From NCBI RefSeq assembly GCF_013337765.1, contig NZ_VBSB01000001.1, positions 168,177-232,176 on the forward strand: a DNA stretch of 64,000 nucleotides, given 5' to 3'. The notes beneath the pieces are model-generated. The model did no database searches. It worked only from the letters and a program-made list of their open reading frames with translations, and was not told the origin of the DNA. The position numbers and the translations under genes were made by a program. Numbering within the stretch: the stretch's first letter is position 1; every line of letters begins with the position of its first letter. Shown here piece after piece: positions 9,803 to 17,897 of the stretch. The stretch comes from Mycolicibacterium sphagni. Its GTDB lineage: Bacteria > Actinomycetota > Actinomycetes > Mycobacteriales > Mycobacteriaceae.

Positions 9803-11440
9803 TCATCCGGGGATCACCGGGATCGTGAGAGCCGAGGCACCCGGCCCCCAGTACACGACGGCCCGACCCCGTCGGCTCGGTAGGTAGCGCGCGGGTAGAT
9901 GCCCGAACAGCGGGTTGAACGGTTCGAGGTACCGGCCGGCGATGATCAGCCGGAGCTCGTCGCCCGCACGAAACAGTGTCGACGAGGCGCTGAGCTCGAT
10001 GTCGGCGTCCACGATCTCCCCAGGCCGCAGTGAGCGCAGCGTGTCCAGCGAGTCTCGCAACGCCAACCGAAGCCTTCCGTCGGCGATGCGGTCGCGCCCA
10101 TAGCCGTAGGAGCCTTCGAACGGCACATAATGCCCGCCACTCCACTTCTCAACGCCGACGAACAGATTCGCGTCGTCGGCCCCGTCCAACGAGATGCGCA
10201 GCCGCAGGCTCATCGGACCGGTGAGTTCGACATCGCCGTCGAAGCGGTGAGCGAACGCCACCGCCTGATTGCGCAACCGGAATTCCGCGGTGCCGGTTGC
10301 GGTCGACTCGAGTTCACCGAGGGCGCCGTCATCGCCCAGGTGCAGCGCCGTCCACCGGGTGCGGGCCAGCGGCCATTCCTGCTCGTCGCGCACGGCCACC
10401 ACGGCACCACGGCTTTCGCGCACCTCCAGGCGGACCCGCGGCGGCGCCGGTACGTCGACTCCGCGCAGGTGCCGGTCGAAGAAGGCGGTTTGGGCACGCT
10501 GCGCCTCGTCACCGTAGAAGACCGCCCACTTACCGCCGCGGTGGCTATAGGCGCTGCGTTCGGCCGACCCCGCTTGCTCGACCAGCCGCCACGAGCCCTG
10601 GCTGTGCAGGTTGTGGTCAGAGAAGCTGGCGCAGGCCAGAATTGGCACCTCGATGCGGGCGAGGTCGGGCGCGATAGATTGCCACCAGGCGTCACGCAGC
10701 GGGTGTTGCCGTCGTTGTGCCCCGAGGTTGACGGACAAGCGGGCATTTCGGCGGGTGATCGCCGTCCAGATCACCGAGAACCCGCGCTCGGGGATGCCGC
10801 CCGGTGTCATGAAGTCGCGGTAGGCGTCGGTGAACCCTTCCCACGGGCAGATTGCCGCGAGGTGCGGCGGGCGCAGTGCCGCGGCCTTGTACTGCGAGAT
10901 CGCCAGGTAAGAGACGCCGAGCATCCCCACCCGGCCGTTGGACCATTCCTGCGTTCCGGCCCATTCGATCAGGTCGTAGACGTCACGAGCTTCGTCGTCG
11001 GACAGCAGCGACCCGACACCATCTGAGGAGCCGGCTCCGCGCGCGTCGGCGTTGATCACGACGTAGCCCCGCGCGACCCATGCCACCGGATCCGGCGCTT
11101 CCCATCCGGTTTCGCTCGAAATCTGGTAAGGCTCAGGCTGATTCATGATCCGGAATTGGAACGTCAACCGCCAGCCCCGACGGGTACGTTCCGGCAACTT
11201 GTCCTTGCCGTAGGGGTGCGCGGACAGGATCACCGGGAACGGGCCGTCGCCCGGTGGGCGATAGACGTTGACGCGCAACGCAACACCGTCGCGCATCCGT
11301 ACCGCGACATCGTGATCCTTGATCAGGTCGGTCGGCGCGGGAACGACGGTCACCGGTGGATGCAGGAAGGCCCGGATCCGTTTCCGGGCGTACGCGGCCG
11401 CCCCGGGCCGCCGCCATGGCCGGTCGTATCGAGTCGCCAT
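9803..11440 (-). CDS. CocE/NonD family hydrolase (X-prolyl dipeptidyl-peptidase-like)
   Basis: This 545-residue serine hydrolase has an N-terminal alpha/beta-hydrolase domain and a C-terminal jelly-roll domain (about residues 330-545), the layout of cocaine esterase, X-Pro dipeptidyl peptidase and glutaryl-7-ACA acylase. The nucleophile is Ser177 in GMLGVSYLA, and the oxyanion-region motif is HPYGKDK near residue 75. I take the ATG at 11440, one base after the stop of the upstream DUF4349 gene, rather than the longer frame that would overlap it. No signal peptide is seen, so the enzyme is probably cytosolic. It likely acts on an ester or amide; the natural substrate is unknown. Confidence 0.9.
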   Translation of the reverse strand: MATRYDRPWRRPGAAAYARKRIRAFLHPPVTVVPAPTDLIKDHDVAVRMRDGVALRVNVYRPPGDGPFPVILSAHPYGKDKLPERTRRGWRLTFQFRIMNQPEPYQISSETGWEAPDPVAWVARGYVVINADARGAGSSDGVGSLLSDDEARDVYDLIEWAGTQEWSNGRVGMLGVSYLAISQYKAAALRPPHLAAICPWEGFTDAYRDFMTPGGIPERGFSVIWTAITRRNARLSVNLGAQRRQHPLRDAWWQSIAPDLARIEVPILACASFSDHNLHSQGSWRLVEQAGSAERSAYSHRGGKWAVFYGDEAQRAQTAFFDRHLRGVDVPAPPRVRLEVRESRGAVVAVRDEQEWPLARTRWTALHLGDDGALGELESTATGTAEFRLRNQAVAFAHRFDGDVELTGPMSLRLRISLDGADDANLFVGVEKWSGGHYVPFEGSYGYGRDRIADGRLRLALRDSLDTLRSLRPGEIVDADIELSASSTLFRAGDELRLIIAGRYLEPFNPLFGHLPARYLPSRRGRAVVYWGPGASALTIPVIPG

Positions 11441-11441
11441 C

Positions 11442-12362
11442 TCAGCTCGGTGCGGCTTCGTCCTCGACCGGATGGTCGACAGCGGCAGGCTGCGGCGGTG
11501 TCGGCTCGGGCCGCCGCGCCCGCACCAGCCGCACGACGACGTAGACGGTGCCACCGATGACGGCCAGCACGGCCAACCAGGGAAGCAGCAGCCCGAACAA
11601 CAGCACAAGGTTGCCGACGACGGAAACCAAACCGTCCCAACCTCGTTCGATCTGACCGAAGAAGCCCCGGTACTCAGTCGGTGCAGGGCCGCCGATCGTC
11701 TCGGCAACGAAGCTGACGTTGACGGTGCTGTACTCGATGCGGTCGCCGAGCGCCTCCCGTTGAGCGCGGAGGCTGTCGAGCTCCGCCTGGCGTTCCGAGA
11801 GCGCGCCCTCGGCCTTGATCAGGGCGTCGGGATCCTTGGCGTCGCGCATGATGCCGAGCAGCCGGTCGACGGAGGTCTGCAGTGCCTTGATCCTGGCGTC
11901 GAGGTCGACGCGCTGCGCGGTCACATCGTCGGAGGTGATCTCGACGTGCTCGACGGTGCCCAGTGCCTTGAGTTGGCCCAGCACACTGTCGAGCTTGGCG
12001 GCAGGAACCCGCAAGACCACCGTCGAGCGTGCCCGGCCGGTGCCGGATCCCGCATCCTCGGAGCGGTTGTCGACACGGCCGTCCGCGGTCGCGACGAGGG
12101 CGGCGGCTTGATCGGCGGCCTCGGCGGGGCGAGCCACCGAGATCGTCATCGACGCCGTCTTGACCACATCGCGTGTGACCAAGGGCGGCTGGCCCGGCGC
12201 ATCCTGGGGCATCGGTGCTCCGGCCGCCTCTTTCGAGGCGACCGGCCCGCTCGCCGGCCGTTCGATAGACCCTCCGCAGGCCGTCAGCGTGCCCACGGCC
12301 ACGCAGCCGGCCATCGTCAGTACCGCCACGCGGGCACTGAGTGTCCTCAACAGTTGGTTCAT
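11442..12362 (-). CDS. DUF4349 lipoprotein
   Basis: This 306-residue predicted lipoprotein has a hydrophobic signal ending in the lipobox LTAC (about residues 26-29). The body matches the DUF4349 pattern: a beta-rich part (TASMTISV, STVVLRVPAAKLDSVLGQL), then a long coiled coil (about residues 150-215, ALQTSVDRLLGIM and ALSERQAELDSLRAQREAL), and a C-terminal transmembrane helix around residues 250-280 with a basic cytoplasmic end. The protein is therefore anchored at both ends. DUF4349 proteins have no settled function; an envelope role is inferred. The gene is separated by one base from the CocE-type hydrolase and by nine bases from the secreted M15-like gene. Confidence 0.88.
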   Translation of the reverse strand: MNQLLRTLSARVAVLTMAGCVAVGTLTACGGSIERPASGPVASKEAAGAPMPQDAPGQPPLVTRDVVKTASMTISVARPAEAADQAAALVATADGRVDNRSEDAGSGTGRARSTVVLRVPAAKLDSVLGQLKALGTVEHVEITSDDVTAQRVDLDARIKALQTSVDRLLGIMRDAKDPDALIKAEGALSERQAELDSLRAQREALGDRIEYSTVNVSFVAETIGGPAPTEYRGFFGQIERGWDGLVSVVGNLVLLFGLLLPWLAVLAVIGGTVYVVVRLVRARRPEPTPPQPAAVDHPVEDEAAPS

Positions 12363-12371
12363 CTCACCAAG

Positions 12372-13043
12372 CTATGCGGGTTCGGAGCGCATCGACCCGA
12401 GGAAGTAGGTTTCCTGCCCGGTGGGGTATCCGCCACCATCGGTGGCAATGTGCACGTGGTCGTAGTGGTTGGCGGTTTCGTTGCCGTAGTCGGCGGTCCA
12501 ACTCGGCGCGCCGATGCCCGGGTAGAAGCCTTGCCGCCAGATCACGTGCAACACTCCCCATCGCTTGGCATTGGCCAGGGCGAATCCGGCGATCTGGTTG
12601 CCGAGCTCGATGCCTTCCTGCGTGTGATAGTTCGGGATCATCACGTCGATCGCCAGCCCGTTGGGATGCCACGGCAACGGGTCTTGCCGGTAGCCGCCGA
12701 TCGTCTTGATCTCGAGGAACATCACGCTGATGGCACGCGCCACCCAGATGGTGTGGACCTGCAAACCCGCTTCGGGCGCGATGCCACGCGGCAGCGCGAG
12801 CTGGAAGTCCGCGCCGGCGACGGGCGCACTGGCGGCCAGTAATTCGGCTTCGGTAGGCTGCGCGACGCGGGGGGCTTCCGGCACCGCCGACGCCTGCGCT
12901 GCGGGTGAAACAGCGGGCGCGGCAACATGACCCCGGGTCTCGTTGCTCTGGGCGTAGAACATGGCCGTGGCGACGGCGACCGACGCCGCCACCGCAAGCC
13001 AGCGACCACGGGCACCGGCGAACACATTGACCACGAGCAGCAC
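12372..13043 (-). CDS. Secreted M15/hedgehog-like metal-site protein
   Basis: This exported protein of about 223 residues has an N-terminal hydrophobic segment (residues ~13-30) and an Ala/Pro-rich linker. The C-terminal domain carries the signature of LAS/MD-clan zinc peptidases: HPNGLAIDV (His126, Asp133; pattern H-X2-G-X-A-X-D) and YDHVHIA (His196, His198). Such domains include D,D-carboxypeptidases and actinobacterial domains that can cleave or only bind peptidoglycan. The GTG at 13043 is the best start that does not overlap the upstream SDR; the frame itself is open to 13142. A cell-wall role is inferred, and whether zinc and peptidase activity are retained is untested. Confidence 0.72.
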   Translation of the reverse strand: MLLVVNVFAGARGRWLAVAASVAVATAMFYAQSNETRGHVAAPAVSPAAQASAVPEAPRVAQPTEAELLAASAPVAGADFQLALPRGIAPEAGLQVHTIWVARAISVMFLEIKTIGGYRQDPLPWHPNGLAIDVMIPNYHTQEGIELGNQIAGFALANAKRWGVLHVIWRQGFYPGIGAPSWTADYGNETANHYDHVHIATDGGGYPTGQETYFLGSMRSEPA

Positions 13044-13087
13044 TTTACTGCGGCCGCCGACCCGATGTGGCAACCTTCGCGCGCTCG

Positions 13088-13858
13088 CTACTGACGCATA
13101 TGGGATGCCCCGCCGATGTACCAGGTCTGCCCGTTGATCCATTCGGCCTCATCGGACAGCAGGAACGCCGCCACGGCAGCGAGGTCGGAGGGTTGACCAA
13201 GCCGGGTCACCTTGGCCGCCATCAGGAACATCTGCTGCATCTGCTGGTCGTTCTGTCGCTCCTGGGTCTCTCCCATCACCAGACCGGGCATCAGCGCGTT
13301 GCTCCGAATTCCCTTCGCCCCGTAATTGTTGGCGACGTGGCGGGTGATCTGGTTGACCCCTGCCTTCGCCACGTTGTAGGCGACGTGCATCGGGTCGGTG
13401 CCCAGTGAGCCGCCCGACGAGGTGTTGACGATCGCGCCGCCGCCCTGCTCGAGAAGATGCGGTAGCACCGCCCGGATGGTGCGGACGTAACCGAGCAGAT
13501 TGACGTCGAGGGTGCGCTGCCACACCTCGAACGGGGTGTCCAGGATCGTGGTGTCCCGCCCGAGATTGCCCTCGGACAGGTCGGCGCCGACATTGTCCAG
13601 GCCGTGGATCGCGCCGAATTCGGCGATCGTGGTCTCGACGAGGTGGTGGATCGAGTCATCGTCGGCGAGGTCGAATTGGACCGCGATGGCGCTGCCCCCG
13701 GATTCGGTGATCTGCCCGACGGTGGCCCGGGCACCGGCGATGTTGACGTCACCGACGGCGACGGACGCACCTTCGGCGGCAAGGCGTTTGGCCGTTCCGG
13801 CGCCGATTCCGGTGGCTCCCCCCGCGACGATGAACGTTCTACCTTCCAGTCCTCGCAT
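13088..13858 (-). CDS. SDR family oxidoreductase
   Basis: This is a classical short-chain dehydrogenase of 256 residues. The cofactor loop is GGATGIGAG (residues ~13-21). An acidic residue after the second strand (AVGDVN) favours NAD(H). The catalytic Ser is in VNTSSGGS, and the Tyr/Lys pair is in YNVAKAG. The usual NNAG is changed to DNVGAD. The start at 13858 follows GGAGAGGGAG. It is the fifth and probably last gene of the operon that starts at 17776. The substrate is likely a secondary alcohol or its CoA derivative, by context only. Confidence 0.9.
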   Translation of the reverse strand: MRGLEGRTFIVAGGATGIGAGTAKRLAAEGASVAVGDVNIAGARATVGQITESGGSAIAVQFDLADDDSIHHLVETTIAEFGAIHGLDNVGADLSEGNLGRDTTILDTPFEVWQRTLDVNLLGYVRTIRAVLPHLLEQGGGAIVNTSSGGSLGTDPMHVAYNVAKAGVNQITRHVANNYGAKGIRSNALMPGLVMGETQERQNDQQMQQMFLMAAKVTRLGQPSDLAAVAAFLLSDEAEWINGQTWYIGGASHMRQ

Positions 13859-13875
13859 CAGTGCTCCCTCTCCTG

Positions 13876-14697
13876 TCAGCAGAACGCGACGCCGAGATCG
13901 ACCGAAACAGCGCTAGCGGTCACGAATTTCGACTCATCGGAGGCCAACCAGGCGACGGCGTCGGCGATGTCCTCCGGTTGAGCGATTCCCTCGGGCAGCA
14001 GCGGTTTGTGTATGCCCTGGAGGTAGGGATAGGTGTCGGCGGCGCCTTGGAGCGCGTCACGCATCCGGCCGGTGCCCATTGGACTCGCGACCGCCCCGGG
14101 GTGCAGGCTGTTGACTCGAATGCGGTGGCGGCCGAGTTCGGCGGCAAGTCCGCGGGCCATCCCGGTGATAGCGTGCTTGCTGGCGGTGTAGTGGACCATG
14201 AAGGCCTGCATCTTCACGCCTGCAGCCGATCCGACCAGGATGATCGAGCCGCCGTGCTCGCCCGCGATGATGTGGTGGGTGCCGGCCATCACCGTGTTCC
14301 AGGTACCGACGACGTTGGTGTCGATGGTGTCGCGGAACGCCTCGGCGGTGATCTGGTCCCACGGTGCGGGGCAGCAGATTCCGGCGTTGGCGACGATGAC
14401 GTCCAGCCTGCCCAACTGTGAGACGGCATCGTCGACGGCGGCCCGCAGTGCGTCGAGGTCGCGGATGTCGACCTTGGCCGCTACCGCGCGCCGGCCGTTC
14501 ACGCGCACCAGCCGGGCGGTTTCCGCGAGGTCTTCCGGTGTTGGGGAATCGTAGGGAACGCTGGCAGGCAGCGGCCCGGCGACGTCGACGAGGATGACGT
14601 CGGCACCTTCGGCGCTGAGACGCTGGGCGTGCGCCCTGCCCTGGCCGCGGGCCGCGCCGGTGATCAGTGCCACCTTGCCGGTGAGCCGGACGGTCAC
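13876..14697 (-). CDS. Mycofactocin-coupled SDR family oxidoreductase
   Basis: This 273-residue SDR belongs to the mycofactocin-associated group. The hallmarks are GAARGQGRAHAQRLSAEGAD, where RGQGR replaces the usual glycine loop, and the extra segment after the second strand (VDVAGPLPASVPYDSPTPED, residues ~37-56). The catalytic elements VGSAAG and YTASKHA are intact. Proteins of this family bind NAD without exchange and pass electrons to the peptide-derived carrier mycofactocin, so the genome should hold mftA-F elsewhere. The GTG start overlaps the stop of the DUF7064-like gene by four bases (GTGA), which indicates translational coupling. Confidence 0.9.
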   Translation of the reverse strand: MTVRLTGKVALITGAARGQGRAHAQRLSAEGADVILVDVAGPLPASVPYDSPTPEDLAETARLVRVNGRRAVAAKVDIRDLDALRAAVDDAVSQLGRLDVIVANAGICCPAPWDQITAEAFRDTIDTNVVGTWNTVMAGTHHIIAGEHGGSIILVGSAAGVKMQAFMVHYTASKHAITGMARGLAAELGRHRIRVNSLHPGAVASPMGTGRMRDALQGAADTYPYLQGIHKPLLPEGIAQPEDIADAVAWLASDESKFVTASAVSVDLGVAFC

Positions 14698-15761
14698 GAC
14701 CCCAGGTCGATCTTCTCGATCGGGTTCGAGCGTTCGAGCATGCCGTAGGTTTCCTCGCCGTCCCAGCGGTAGCGCACCCCGGCCTGTTGCAGCGCAGGAA
14801 AATTCGGGTTCGCCTTCTTCATCTCACGCACCGAGAAGGTGTTGTCGTTGTGGTGGATGTCGTGGGTGGAGAACACGGTCTCGCCTTCGATGCGCACGGT
14901 GCCCTCTGCCGTTTCCAGCACCACCGACACGTCTTCGCCGAGATCCCGCAGCTTCGTCAGCCACGGGGCCTGCACGGCACGGGCCGGGATCAGGTCGCCG
15001 TCGCCGGTGAACAGATAGCCCTCGTTGAAGGTCGGCTGACCGTCAGGGCGCGGCGGATAGGCGATGTAACCGAATGCCTTGCCGCTGGGGAACAATGCCG
15101 ATTGCCATGCGTGACCCCAGAATTCGGCGAGCTTGCGAACACCTTGCCTGCGGATCCGCAGCCCACTGCCGGTGAAGTCCTGTGTCTGCCCGCCGATGGT
15201 GACCGACCCGCGGGCCCGGAACAACTGCTCGTAACGCGGGCCACCCATCAGGTCGCCTTCGACGGACTTCTTGATCTGTTCGGCGGCGTCGCGCTGCAAG
15301 GCGCCCTGAATCCACGGCGGCACCGCCATCGTCGCCTCGACAGCGAAGGCCACGTCGACCAGCGGTCCACCGGTTCGGCCGGCGACCAGATCGGCCGACG
15401 ACGTCTGGATTGCTTTGCCGTCGTAAGTCATCGTCCAGGTTGTGAACGGTTCGACACAACGAAATGCCAACCCGCCCGCACCCAGCACCGTGGGCTTACC
15501 GTCGGGCCCCTGCGGGGGCAGCGACGCTCCGCCGTCCCGCAGCCGGTACACCCTGCCGTCGGGAAAGGCGATGTTGATCTGCAGCTCGTGGTTGTCCCAG
15601 TTCGCGGCAACGGCTTCGATTCCGATGCGGGGCAATCCGATTCGCCCCTGATCGTCGAGGGTCCAGAAGCTCACCGAGTCACGCATCTCCGGGTTCTCCG
15701 GACGCTGCGCGAACACATACTCGCGAGACGGGTCGATCCCGCCGGTCAGGTCGGTCGGCAT
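14694..15761 (-). CDS. DUF7064-like conserved protein
   Basis: This beta-rich cytosolic protein of about 355 residues resembles proteins annotated with DUF7064/DUF7065, found widely in mycobacterial catabolic clusters. I cannot name a catalytic motif. Aromatic-rich strands such as VSFWTLDDQGRIGLPRIGI and FWGHAWQSALF suggest a lipocalin-like or AttH-like double-barrel fold, which is my inference. The ATG at 15761 is chosen because the longer frame would overlap the sulfotransferase gene. It sits eight bases after that gene and overlaps the mycofactocin SDR by four. It may bind or modify the hydrophobic substrate of the operon. Confidence 0.65.
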   Translation of the reverse strand: MPTDLTGGIDPSREYVFAQRPENPEMRDSVSFWTLDDQGRIGLPRIGIEAVAANWDNHELQINIAFPDGRVYRLRDGGASLPPQGPDGKPTVLGAGGLAFRCVEPFTTWTMTYDGKAIQTSSADLVAGRTGGPLVDVAFAVEATMAVPPWIQGALQRDAAEQIKKSVEGDLMGGPRYEQLFRARGSVTIGGQTQDFTGSGLRIRRQGVRKLAEFWGHAWQSALFPSGKAFGYIAYPPRPDGQPTFNEGYLFTGDGDLIPARAVQAPWLTKLRDLGEDVSVVLETAEGTVRIEGETVFSTHDIHHNDNTFSVREMKKANPNFPALQQAGVRYRWDGEETYGMLERSNPIEKIDLGS

Positions 15762-15769
15762 GTCAGCTC

Positions 15770-16897
15770 CTAGTGGCTTGTCCAGCGGTTGGCGTGCTCG
15801 ACGTAGCGCGCGAAGCGGGGCCGAACCTGGTCGAAGTCGATGGCGAACGCTGTCGGGTCGGCGTGTGAGCTGGGTTCGCGTTCGTTGGCGGCTTCCTGCC
15901 ACCAGCTGTGCATACGCCCCGCGAATTCGTCGGTGACCGGTGCGCCCAGCCAGGTGTACAACCCGGTGACCTCGCCGACGGGGTCGCCCTGCATGGCCCG
16001 AAAGTCGATGTCGTAGAAGCGGCCCTCGGCACCGCCCGCTCGAAACTCCAACGCGCGATCCATGCCCAGCGACCAGTGCTCGACGTTGAGCCGACCGATA
16101 TAGGGCCGGTCGATATCGTCGGTGAACGTGCCGATGATGTCGGCGTACAGGTCGGCCACCGAGAGGATGACGTCGGTCGGGTCACGGTGTGTCATAACGT
16201 ATTTGGCGTCCGGGAACGCCGCGTCGACGGCGTCGAGCCACAGCACGTGCGACGGGCACTTGAGACGCCACGCCCGGGCGGGTTCGCCCCATTGGAGCAG
16301 CTTCATCACCCGCCGCTGATAGGTCATCGTCGTTGTCAGATCGGCCTTTTCGATCAGCCAGGACGAGTAGGTCGGCACCTGCGCGAAGGACTGGAACAGG
16401 TGGGACTTGAAGTCCAGTGCCATCAGTTCATGGCATTCCATCGGTCCGTGGGTGTCGGCGGGCACGTGGTAGCGGGTGCCGATCATCTCGCCCTTGTCCG
16501 GCGGGACGCGGGGATCGACACCGACCACGGTTGACGGCGGCGGACACGGCTGCGACGACTCCCACCGCCGCAGATACCGGATGTCGGGATCCTGGGCAAG
16601 CAGCATCGCCAACGCGGTGGATCCTGTTCGGGGCAAGCCCAATCCGATCAGCGGTGTCAGGACGGGTGCGTCGTCGATCTCCGGATGCCGCCGGTACCAG
16701 TCCTCGACCTGCAGGCGCTGGGCCAGATATCCGGTCAGCCGGTGGTAGATGAACGCCTCACCACGGGCGTTGAGCCGGGCTTCGTCGCTAAGGGAGGCCA
16801 GCAGAATGGCAAGGCCTTCCTCGAACGAGTCCACCCCGAAATCGGTCAAACCCGTTTGTTCAACGGCCTTGTCCTTGAGCTCGTCGACGCTGACCAT
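15770..16897 (-). CDS. Sulfotransferase family protein
   Basis: This 375-residue protein has the PAPS-dependent sulfotransferase fold. The 5'-phosphosulfate loop is GLPRTGST (residues 87-94), and the 3'-phosphate motif is MTHRDPTDVILSV near residue 240. The N-terminal helical part (residues 1-70) and the ESSQPCPPPST segment are typical of the large actinobacterial subgroup found in lipid, steroid and polyketide clusters. The start ATG at 16897 is three bases after the stop of the first SDR. The role here may be activation or tagging of a hydroxylated substrate; many members of this subgroup have no proven sulfotransfer activity. Confidence 0.88.
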   Translation of the reverse strand: MVSVDELKDKAVEQTGLTDFGVDSFEEGLAILLASLSDEARLNARGEAFIYHRLTGYLAQRLQVEDWYRRHPEIDDAPVLTPLIGLGLPRTGSTALAMLLAQDPDIRYLRRWESSQPCPPPSTVVGVDPRVPPDKGEMIGTRYHVPADTHGPMECHELMALDFKSHLFQSFAQVPTYSSWLIEKADLTTTMTYQRRVMKLLQWGEPARAWRLKCPSHVLWLDAVDAAFPDAKYVMTHRDPTDVILSVADLYADIIGTFTDDIDRPYIGRLNVEHWSLGMDRALEFRAGGAEGRFYDIDFRAMQGDPVGEVTGLYTWLGAPVTDEFAGRMHSWWQEAANEREPSSHADPTAFAIDFDQVRPRFARYVEHANRWTSH

Positions 16898-16900
16898 CGC

Positions 16901-17776
16901 TCAGCCCATCCACTGCCCGCCGGCGACATCGATGGTCTGCCCGCACAGGTAGTCGGCGGCTTCGGATGCCAGGAACGCCACCATGTTCGCCGCTTCTTCG
17001 GGCAGCGAGGCCCGGCCGAGTTGTACCTGCGTGGTGATCGCCTCCAAGATGGCGCCGCGACCAGCTCGGTGCTGGTCATTCTTGGGCTCGAGCAGGTACT
17101 CCATCATCTCGGGCTTGATCATGATGCCGGGTGCCACGCCAAGAACGTTGACGCCTCGGGGGGCCATCTCGTGAGCCAGGTTGCGGGTGAAGCCGATGAC
17201 ACCGGCCTTGCAGGCGTTGTAGACGACCAGGCCGCGCTGTTGGATGCGGCCGCCGACCGAGCCGATGTTGATGATCTTGCCGGAGCCTTGCGGCAGCAGG
17301 AATTCCAAGGCGGCATGGGCGCCGTACATCATCATCGTCAGGCTGCCCAGCACGGTGTGGTCGATATCGGCCTTGGTGTGTTTCTCGAACGGTCCGCCGA
17401 CCACCATCACCGGGTTGTTCACCATGATGTCCAGGCCGCCAAGCTCCCCGTGCGCGACGCGGACCGCCTCGTGGACCTGATCCCAGTCGGACATGTCGGC
17501 CTTCACCGGGAAGGCGTTCACACCCCAGCGCTGCTCGATCTCCTTGGCCCGGCGTTCGACCTTCTCGAAGGTGCGCCCGATCAGGGCCACGTCCGCGCCG
17601 AGGCCGGCCAGCCGGTTGGCGATGGCCTGGCCCAGCCCGTCTCCGCCGGCGCCGGTCACGAACGCCTTCTTGCCCGTGAGATCCATCAGCTCGGTCACGC
17701 GCTTGTCGACGATGTGGCGCGGCAGACTGTCGAGATTCAAGGCCGCAATGGCCGCAGCATCGTCCTGAACCATCAT
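16901..17776 (-). CDS. SDR family oxidoreductase, first gene of LysR-linked operon
   Basis: This 291-residue SDR has an N-terminal extension of about 35 residues before the cofactor motif TGAGGDGLGQAI. IGRT after the second strand suggests NADP(H). NNPV replaces NNAG, and the catalytic SVGG and YNACKAG are present. The AGAGGA ribosome-binding site six bases upstream fixes the ATG at 17776. As first gene of the operon it faces the LysR gene across about 120 bases containing two palindromes. It is likely a 3-hydroxyacyl- or hydroxysteroid-type dehydrogenase; the substrate is unproven. Confidence 0.9.
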   Translation of the reverse strand: MMVQDDAAAIAALNLDSLPRHIVDKRVTELMDLTGKKAFVTGAGGDGLGQAIANRLAGLGADVALIGRTFEKVERRAKEIEQRWGVNAFPVKADMSDWDQVHEAVRVAHGELGGLDIMVNNPVMVVGGPFEKHTKADIDHTVLGSLTMMMYGAHAALEFLLPQGSGKIINIGSVGGRIQQRGLVVYNACKAGVIGFTRNLAHEMAPRGVNVLGVAPGIMIKPEMMEYLLEPKNDQHRAGRGAILEAITTQVQLGRASLPEEAANMVAFLASEAADYLCGQTIDVAGGQWMG

Positions 17777-17835
17777 TGGTTGTCCTCTCACCAGGCCTTC
17801 GACTGCCGACGATAGGGGCGGCGGAGGCCGGGGAG

Positions 17836-17849
17836 GTAATACCGATTAC
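17836..17849. promoter_or_regulatory. Candidate LysR operator
   Basis: GTAAT-ACCG-ATTAC is a perfect 5-base inverted repeat containing the TAAT...ATTA pattern common in LysR boxes. It lies 60 bases upstream of the SDR operon start and about 50 bases before the LysR start. A second perfect palindrome, GGTATACC, is at 17880-17887. Assignment to the adjacent LysR protein is by position. Confidence 0.45.
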
Positions 17850-17897
17850 GGGGTTCAGTCATGCCGATTCTCGATGGCTGGTATACCTCTGTTCACG

